A stretch of 26,864 bases of DNA from a virus: positions 1 to 26,864 of the IMG/VR virus record IMGVR_UViG_3300021079_000028. One strand, given 5' to 3'. The notes under the pieces are model-generated. The model made no database searches, was not told the DNA's origin, and was given only the letters and a program-made list of their open reading frames with translations. Below are positions 21,471 through 26,864 of the stretch, one piece after another. How positions within the stretch are numbered: position 1 is the stretch's first letter; each line of letters begins with the position of its first letter. Made by a program: the position numbers and the translations under genes.

Positions 21471-22322
21471 ATGGGACTCCTAGGAGCAGCGGCAATCGTT
21501 GGTGGATCCAGCCTTATTGGTGGACTCTTGAGCAAAGGGAGCAAGCCAAAGGTTCCAGAATTTAAGCCAATCAATTTTGCCGACGAGCAGAAAGCTGCTA
21601 TCAAGCAGAATCTTGAATCGTTGCCAGCGGCTTCTGATCTTGCAAGAAAGACCACGACTGCTGATCAGAGCGTTCTAGAGGAACAACTTCGGCGGGCCAT
21701 CCCTGGTTACGACCAGTTGATTGCACAGGCAGGATCAAACATCGGAGCGTCTTTGCGAGGCGAGGTTTCACAAGATGTCTCTTCTCAGCTTCAACGCTCT
21801 GCGGCAGGACGTGCGCTTGGTGGTGGATTTGGAGGTGGTACTGGCATGGGCAGGAATCTGTCCGCTCGTGACTTTGGCCTGACATCAATGCAGATCCAGA
21901 ACCAAGGATTGCAGCAGGCCCAGAGCTTTATCCAGCAGCAGCGTGCGTATGGAATGGTTCAGCCGTTCTCGACCAGCAGCATGTTCATCACGCCGGCACA
22001 GCGCGTCGGTGTGATGCAGCAACAGCAACAGGCTCAATACAGTCGAGATTTGCAAGCTGCACAGGTAGCTGCAATGCCCGATCCCACGATGTCTGCGTTT
22101 GGAAGTGCTATTTCAAGTGCTGGTGGTTTTTATGGTGGAGCGATGGCACAGCAGTCTATGAGTGCAGGAAGAACAGGTTCATCCGGTGGCCAATCTGCTC
22201 CGTACAACTACGGAAATGTTGACACCATGATGAACGGCCCTTCTCAGTCTCAAAATATATCAAGCCAGCCAATGAACTTTGGTTCTTCTGGTTACGGAAA
22301 TTACGGTGTTGGCTACAACTAA
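21471..22322 (+). CDS. putative internal virion / ejection protein, Gly/Gln-rich
   Basis: 283 residues. A hydrophobic N-terminus (GLLGAAAIVGGSSLIGGLLS, residues 2-21) precedes helices rich in Gln, Ala and Ser (QQQQQAQYSRDLQAAQVAAM), with a Gly-rich centre (GRALGGGFGGGTGMGRNL) and a Gln/Ser/Tyr-rich, probably disordered end. This composition is typical of the smaller ejection proteins of short-tailed phages, which leave the capsid with the DNA and form a conduit in the cell envelope. GGAGG lies 11 bases before ATG 21471. It is followed within 9 nt by another such gene. Confidence 0.55.
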   Translation: MGLLGAAAIVGGSSLIGGLLSKGSKPKVPEFKPINFADEQKAAIKQNLESLPAASDLARKTTTADQSVLEEQLRRAIPGYDQLIAQAGSNIGASLRGEVSQDVSSQLQRSAAGRALGGGFGGGTGMGRNLSARDFGLTSMQIQNQGLQQAQSFIQQQRAYGMVQPFSTSSMFITPAQRVGVMQQQQQAQYSRDLQAAQVAAMPDPTMSAFGSAISSAGGFYGGAMAQQSMSAGRTGSSGGQSAPYNYGNVDTMMNGPSQSQNISSQPMNFGSSGYGNYGVGYN

Positions 22323-22330
22323 AAATTTTT

Positions 22331-23740
22331 ATGGCTGACAATACTCTTGAAGCATTTCAGATTGGCGCATCGTTGTACGACCGCGCGCAGACACAGAAGC
22401 GGATGACTGAACAGCTTCAGTTGCAGACTGCTCAACAGGTCATGCAAAGGGAGAATTATGACATCCAGAACAAGACCGCTTCCTACAATCTTGGCAGAAG
22501 CATGGATGATCAGGCAAAGTTTGCTGTCGATCTTCCAAAAATTCAAGCTTGGCAGTCTGAGTATGTTCAATGGAATGCCAAGGGCGATCCGACCGCCGCG
22601 TTTCCTGCTCCTCCGTCCGATCTTCAAAGTGCAACTGGACTAAAGATGCTTGGAGACATGAGCAAGCCTGTTATTGATTCTCTGCCAATGGTGCAGAATA
22701 GACATATTCTAAAAGAAGCCCGTGACAACAAGATGAGGCAATTGAATGAGACAAGCAACATTCTTATCAAAGCTGGAGATAGCAAAACTGTATTTGATAA
22801 TAACAATGGCCTTGGAAGTGATGGACAATATGATCAGACTAAAGCAGATGCCATTTTCCATGCAGCAGATGCACTTGTTAAAAAAGAAAAAGCGCAAAAA
22901 GATGTCAACCTGATTGCAAATCTGGCTAAATTGCCGGATGCGGCAATTGATCTTCAGGTTGCAAGTGGAATTTACACCCAAGAACAAGGGGATGCGGCTA
23001 AAGGACTTAGCCAAAGGGGGCTTACTGGAGGCGAGCGATTGAGAGGAAAGGTTTCATCTGATCAGGTTCTTCAAGCATCAAACTCCTGGGGAAGCCTTTC
23101 GCAAGACGATCAAAATCAAATCAAAGCTCTTGCTGAAACTGGACAATGGAAAGCTCCATCCGGCGAAGACAACAAAATGTTTCTTGCAAATAAATCTATC
23201 GCAAGAACGTCAGATGAATTGGTAAATAAAATTGACGCATACGAGAAGCAATATCCTGGAAAATTGAATGGGTATATTGGTTTGATTGGTGGAAACATAG
23301 CAAAATTAGATCAGAAATTTTCCGAGGCAAAAACGGATCAAGATAAAAAGGCGTACGAGATTCTTCAATACTCAAGCAAGAATTTCAACTCCACCGCTCT
23401 TGCAAGGTCTGGAAAAGCCGTTACATCTGGAGAACAGGCGCGATTGGTTTCTGAGCTTGGAGACCTTAAAAGCGGAAACTTTATCAATGCTGCTAAGAAC
23501 TTTGCTGCGTTTTCAGCTTTGGATTACGCTCACAATATCAATGATTTCAAAACAAAATATAGGCTTACTCCGAATGAAGTTAAACAGGCGGATGTTTATA
23601 GAACAAAATACAACCTTTCAGTATTTGATCCTTTTGTAAATAATCCTCAGACTGGCACGACTGATCCCGCCGATCCATCGGTGGGCCAGCCTGCTGGTGG
23701 TGGAATCAAAATCATATCAACTGAAATCCTTGGACAATAA
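22331..23740 (+). CDS. putative internal virion protein, helical
   Basis: 469 residues, almost entirely helical by appearance and polar, with no membrane segment. The N-terminal 65 residues are Gln-rich coiled-coil-like (RAQTQKRMTEQLQLQTAQQV); the rest has many Lys, Asp and Asn. A short Pro/Thr-rich stretch (NPQTGTTDPADPSVGQPAGG) precedes the end. The setting between a Gln-rich protein and a 956-residue protein suggests it is the middle of three internal or ejection proteins. ATG 22331 lacks a Shine-Dalgarno box (AAATTTTTATG). I do not recognise a family. Confidence 0.5.
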   Translation: MADNTLEAFQIGASLYDRAQTQKRMTEQLQLQTAQQVMQRENYDIQNKTASYNLGRSMDDQAKFAVDLPKIQAWQSEYVQWNAKGDPTAAFPAPPSDLQSATGLKMLGDMSKPVIDSLPMVQNRHILKEARDNKMRQLNETSNILIKAGDSKTVFDNNNGLGSDGQYDQTKADAIFHAADALVKKEKAQKDVNLIANLAKLPDAAIDLQVASGIYTQEQGDAAKGLSQRGLTGGERLRGKVSSDQVLQASNSWGSLSQDDQNQIKALAETGQWKAPSGEDNKMFLANKSIARTSDELVNKIDAYEKQYPGKLNGYIGLIGGNIAKLDQKFSEAKTDQDKKAYEILQYSSKNFNSTALARSGKAVTSGEQARLVSELGDLKSGNFINAAKNFAAFSALDYAHNINDFKTKYRLTPNEVKQADVYRTKYNLSVFDPFVNNPQTGTTDPADPSVGQPAGGGIKIISTEILGQ

Positions 23741-23743
23741 CTT

Positions 23744-26614
23744 ATGCCACGCTTTGCTGTAACAGTTGACGACAACGGAGTTCAGAAACGGATTGTTCTG
23801 GAATCTGATACTCAGCCGACAGAAGCGGACGTCCTTTCCGCGTTGCGTGGACAATCGCAATCATCAACTCCAGCCACCCCCGCTCAACCATCCACTCCTG
23901 TCGCTGGCCCCGGCTCTGCTGAACAAATGCAGAAGGCGGTGGATCAGTCGGCCAGTGTTGGTTGGTATAGCAAAATGATGCAAGCGGCTGGAGATGTTGA
24001 AGGTGTAACCACGACCGGAAATAATGAGTTTGATTTGGCATTACAGCAATCAAAGCTAAAAGATTACGGAACTCTTGGGGTTAAAACAGCAGCAACAACT
24101 GCTCGCGTTGCTCCTCCTCTTGTTGCTGGTTATTTTACGGGTGGAAATCCTGCTGCAATGGGACTCGCTGGTTATGCCGGCGAACGAACCGCGCAAAGCA
24201 TAGAAGGACTTTCTGGCCAACGACAACAGCCGGATTATGGAAAAGAATTACAGTCTGGAATTGTTGCTGCAACCCCCGCGCTTGAAATGGTTCAAGGTGT
24301 TGCTGGTCCTTTTGCAGCAGGACTTTATCAAGCTGGAAGACAGGCTGTTGTAAATGCTTCCACTGCTGCTTTTGGTGATGTTATCCAAAAATACATTGAC
24401 GAAGGAAGGCTTCCAACTTGGGAAGAAATTGGAAAAGAAATCAGTCTCCCTGCACTTTTTGGAGCGGGTGTTGGCGGCGCTAGTGGAGCAGCAGCGCGAC
24501 GAGCGAGCTTGCTTACAACCGAACAGCAGATTGCTCAAGCGGGAAGAGAAGCCTCTGGTCGATTGGAAGGTGCGCTTGGTCCCGAAGCCGCTCCACTTAC
24601 AGCTACACAGCAAACGGGCAGAAATGTTCCAGGTACATTTGGTCCAGGCTCTGCCGCACTTGCCGCACAGCAAAGACTTCCAGAAGCGATTCGCGTGAAC
24701 CTTGGCCTTCCGGTTCAACAGGTAAGAGCAACATCTGAAACCGCACAGCAAGATATTCTTGGTGCTGAAGCTGCATCAAGGGGAGCACTTAGGACTGGAG
24801 CAGCGGGATCCGCTGGACAAGCCGCTGCTGAAGTAGAAGGAACCATTGGAACCATTTTGCCTCGCTCCCCAAGGGCGGCATCATTGCAAGACGCAGCAAA
24901 CAACTCTGTTGGATTCATTCGTGGAGAAGATCAGCGGCTTGGCGGAATCGTTGACAATGCTTATAACAACGTCAGGACAACTCTTGCAAGGAGGCTTGGT
25001 GGCCAACCTGAAGTTCCAATAGCTCCAAGCCAAAATCTAACCAATACAGTAGATGATATTCTTGGCGCGCTTGCAACCGAGGAGCGCATAACAACCACTC
25101 CATCTGTTATCATCGGTGGCGCTCCAACAACCACCATTGATCGCATTCCTTCTCAGTTTTTCAATGAGGCATCTTCGCGCGCAAGAGCATTGCTTGATGT
25201 TGCAAGAAGCCCTCAGACCTTTGAACAGATTGTTGGACTCAGGCAGTCAATCGATGGACTCATCCATCACTTTTCAGAAGTCGCACCGGGCGTCGCTCAG
25301 AACCAGCTTAGGAGGCTCCGCTCTGTGCTTAAAGATGAAGAGCTTGCGTCTGCTCGTCGGCTTGGAATCGAGAACGAGGTTGTGACTGCTCAGGGGCTTG
25401 CTGAAAACAGGTTCAACTTGCTTCAGGATAATCCGATAATCAGGAGGGCATCTATCCCGGCAAGCGATGGTGGATATCAAAACACAGAGCAGTTCTTTTC
25501 TGACCTCGCTAGATCTCCAGAAGGATTCACTTCAATCAGGAATCTTTTAACTCCAACCGCTCAGGGCCGTATCCAATTTGACCAGGTTCGGCGTGGTTTC
25601 CTTGATTCACTGAGAAGCAGCGCACCTATTGAAATTGGTGGAGTTGCAACAGAAAACCTTTCTTCTATCGCAAACAACTTCAGGGAGCTTCCTCAAGGTG
25701 TTCGTAACATTGTTGCTGGTAGTGAGGCAAACGCAAATAGGCTCCAGTCTATTTTCAACGATGCCGTTCGCGTTCAAAATGTAGGGATGACGATTCCTAT
25801 CGCCACCGGAATCACTCCTCAACAGCTAAGTGAAATCACAGATAATGTTGGAAACATCGCATCTCCTACATTGAGAAATAATATAATCAATCTAGCGCAG
25901 CAAGCGAGGCAAAGGTCGGAAGAGTTTTTTAATACAACCACTCGCCGAGTTCAGCGCAATCAACTGAATCCAGACGTTGATCCTTCTCAATTTGTAAGAG
26001 ACTTTTTGTTCAGGTCTGAAAATCCGCAGGTTGTGCAGAATGCTCTCAATCAGTTGAATCCTGTGACGCTGAATGCAGTAAGGGCAGATGCAGCAACGGC
26101 ATTGTTGAACCACGTCTCTGAAACCGGTCCCGCAAATCTTCGCAGGGGTGTTCAGGCTCTTGGAGATATGATAGATGATCCAAATCGGATGCAAATCATT
26201 CTTACTGTTTTGAATCCGGCAGACTTCAACATGATCAATGATTACATGTTGTGGAATCGCGCAAGGAACATGACGGAGCAAGGGGGGCGTCTTCAACCTG
26301 ACCAGCTTGCAAACTCTGTGATGCAAGCTACTAGGGCAAGGTGGATTGTTGATTCAATGGTTGGAAACGTACCTGTTCAAAACTTCCTTGGAGCAGTCGT
26401 TCGTTTTCCGCAAGCAGGTGCAGGTCTAAAACCAAACATCACTATTCCTCAAGCAAATGCGTTGGCCAGAAACTCCAACATGTCATTGGTTCAGTTCAAT
26501 AAAACATGGGATGATTTGTATCAAAAATCTGAAGATGCAAAAGCAAGCCTTCCAGAAGACAAGCGAAACGTGTTTGAGGATTCTCTTGGTGTTCCCAAAA
26601 GGCCAACCAAATGA
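23744..26614 (+). CDS. large internal virion / ejection protein
   Basis: 956 residues, the longest gene in the window. The N-terminal 30 residues (FAVTVDDNGVQKRIVLESDT) form a small strand-rich unit; a Pro/Thr linker follows. Gly/Ala-rich hydrophobic stretches lie at about 118-150, 171-198 and 233-251 (ISLPALFGAGVGGASGAAA), compatible with membrane insertion during ejection. The rest is helical and Gln/Asn/Arg-rich. No lytic transglycosylase or peptidase signature is visible. It resembles in size and composition the large ejected proteins of podoviruses. It ends with an ATGA overlap into the next gene. Confidence 0.55.
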   Translation: MPRFAVTVDDNGVQKRIVLESDTQPTEADVLSALRGQSQSSTPATPAQPSTPVAGPGSAEQMQKAVDQSASVGWYSKMMQAAGDVEGVTTTGNNEFDLALQQSKLKDYGTLGVKTAATTARVAPPLVAGYFTGGNPAAMGLAGYAGERTAQSIEGLSGQRQQPDYGKELQSGIVAATPALEMVQGVAGPFAAGLYQAGRQAVVNASTAAFGDVIQKYIDEGRLPTWEEIGKEISLPALFGAGVGGASGAAARRASLLTTEQQIAQAGREASGRLEGALGPEAAPLTATQQTGRNVPGTFGPGSAALAAQQRLPEAIRVNLGLPVQQVRATSETAQQDILGAEAASRGALRTGAAGSAGQAAAEVEGTIGTILPRSPRAASLQDAANNSVGFIRGEDQRLGGIVDNAYNNVRTTLARRLGGQPEVPIAPSQNLTNTVDDILGALATEERITTTPSVIIGGAPTTTIDRIPSQFFNEASSRARALLDVARSPQTFEQIVGLRQSIDGLIHHFSEVAPGVAQNQLRRLRSVLKDEELASARRLGIENEVVTAQGLAENRFNLLQDNPIIRRASIPASDGGYQNTEQFFSDLARSPEGFTSIRNLLTPTAQGRIQFDQVRRGFLDSLRSSAPIEIGGVATENLSSIANNFRELPQGVRNIVAGSEANANRLQSIFNDAVRVQNVGMTIPIATGITPQQLSEITDNVGNIASPTLRNNIINLAQQARQRSEEFFNTTTRRVQRNQLNPDVDPSQFVRDFLFRSENPQVVQNALNQLNPVTLNAVRADAATALLNHVSETGPANLRRGVQALGDMIDDPNRMQIILTVLNPADFNMINDYMLWNRARNMTEQGGRLQPDQLANSVMQATRARWIVDSMVGNVPVQNFLGAVVRFPQAGAGLKPNITIPQANALARNSNMSLVQFNKTWDDLYQKSEDAKASLPEDKRNVFEDSLGVPKRPTK

Positions 26615-26763
26615 GCGACTTCGTTGCGGACCCGTTCGTTGCTCCTGTGCAATCGTTTGATGCAAATCGTAGGGTCAAGCAGTCGCTCATTTCTCGTCGC
26701 AACAGAGTGAAGAAGAAAATCTCGGTCTATTCAGCTAAAGGATTTCCGAAGATCAAGCCATGA
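26611..26763 (+). CDS. 50-residue basic hypothetical protein
   Basis: ATG at 26611 overlaps the previous stop (ATGA), and its own TGA overlaps the next ATG (26760-26763). The N-terminal part is neutral (DFVADPFVAPVQSFD); the C-terminal half is very basic (RRVKQSLISRRNRVKKK), ending in GFPKIKP. The high density of Arg and Lys suggests nucleic-acid or membrane contact. No family recognised. Coupling on both sides argues that it is a real gene. Confidence 0.55.
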   Translation: MSDFVADPFVAPVQSFDANRRVKQSLISRRNRVKKKISVYSAKGFPKIKP

Positions 26764-26864
26764 CCTCTCTCTCAAAAAAAGGTAACACCTATCAAGGCAA
26801 GAAGGTGTCGCTCAACAAACCGTTCTACACCCCTGGCGAGCGCAAGAAGAGCGCGGTGTACGTG
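26760..26864 (+). CDS. DUF6321-like conserved phage protein, cut by window end
   Basis: ATG at 26760, coupled to the previous gene; the frame is open to the last base (35 codons seen). The product carries KGNTYQGKKVSLNKPFYTPG, which matches a small conserved phage protein family I recall as DUF6321 (K-Y-GKKV-LNKP-RTP). Function is unknown. Only the N-terminus is in the window. Confidence 0.6.
   Translation, partial: MTSLSKKGNTYQGKKVSLNKPFYTPGERKKSAVYV

Noticed and set aside
1-26864. Search for tRNA genes, CRISPR arrays, insertion sequences, integrase, reverse transcriptase and attachment sites
   Set aside because: Nothing convincing was seen by eye. A tRNA or small-RNA scan was not possible here, so small RNAs are not excluded.

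Overview
This window is part of the genome of a tailed bacteriophage. It covers most of the virion-assembly genes plus a lysis cassette. I see no integrase, polymerase, repressor, tRNA or CRISPR array. Long virion genes, an adaptor-like and a nozzle-like protein, and no recognisable tape-measure, sheath or tail-tube gene point to a short-tailed (podovirus-type) particle. The host cannot be named from the sequence. Many start codons lack a clear Shine-Dalgarno box and are instead preceded by T/A-rich leaders (for example at 2430, 3080, 4250, 22331 and, on the minus strand, 6864). This is compatible with hosts such as Bacteroidota or Verrucomicrobiota but does not prove one.

Layout. (1) 75-626 (+): a PD-(D/E)XK nuclease-like protein. 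(2) 805-2043 (+): the likely major capsid protein, preceded by a leader with a long inverted repeat and followed by a strong hairpin terminator. (3) 2139-4779 (+): small virion or accessory proteins and a tail fibre; two of the small proteins share the same N-terminal module. (4) 4789-5620 (+): a lysis block of two holin-like membrane proteins, an inner-spanin candidate with an outer-spanin-like lipoprotein nested in another frame, and a 51-residue GSGPY repeat protein. (5) A bidirectional terminator at 5632-5677 separates this from (6) a tightly packed minus-strand operon, 15527 down to 5695: terminase large subunit, Cys-rich protein, portal, a five-gene glycan-related island (GT32-like, two methyltransferases, GT25-like, GH130-like propeller), a 107-residue protein and a scaffold-like coiled-coil protein. 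(7) From a 54-bp divergent gap at 15528-15581 the plus strand runs to the end of the window: collagen/C1q-like fibre, nozzle-like protein, tail-collar fibre, adaptor-like protein, a citrate-synthase-like protein, a sulfotransferase-like P-loop protein, three putative internal/ejection proteins and two small proteins, the last cut by the window edge.

How the genes fit together. Terminase, portal, scaffold and capsid package DNA into a head. The adaptor, nozzle and fibres complete a short tail. The Gln- and Gly-rich proteins at 21471-26614 are good candidates for proteins ejected with the DNA. Holins and spanins open the cell. The most unusual parts are the glycan-related island inside the head operon, which suggests sugar decoration of the particle or of a host glycan, and a small protein resembling the C-terminal part of citrate synthase with degenerate catalytic positions, encoded directly after the adaptor gene.
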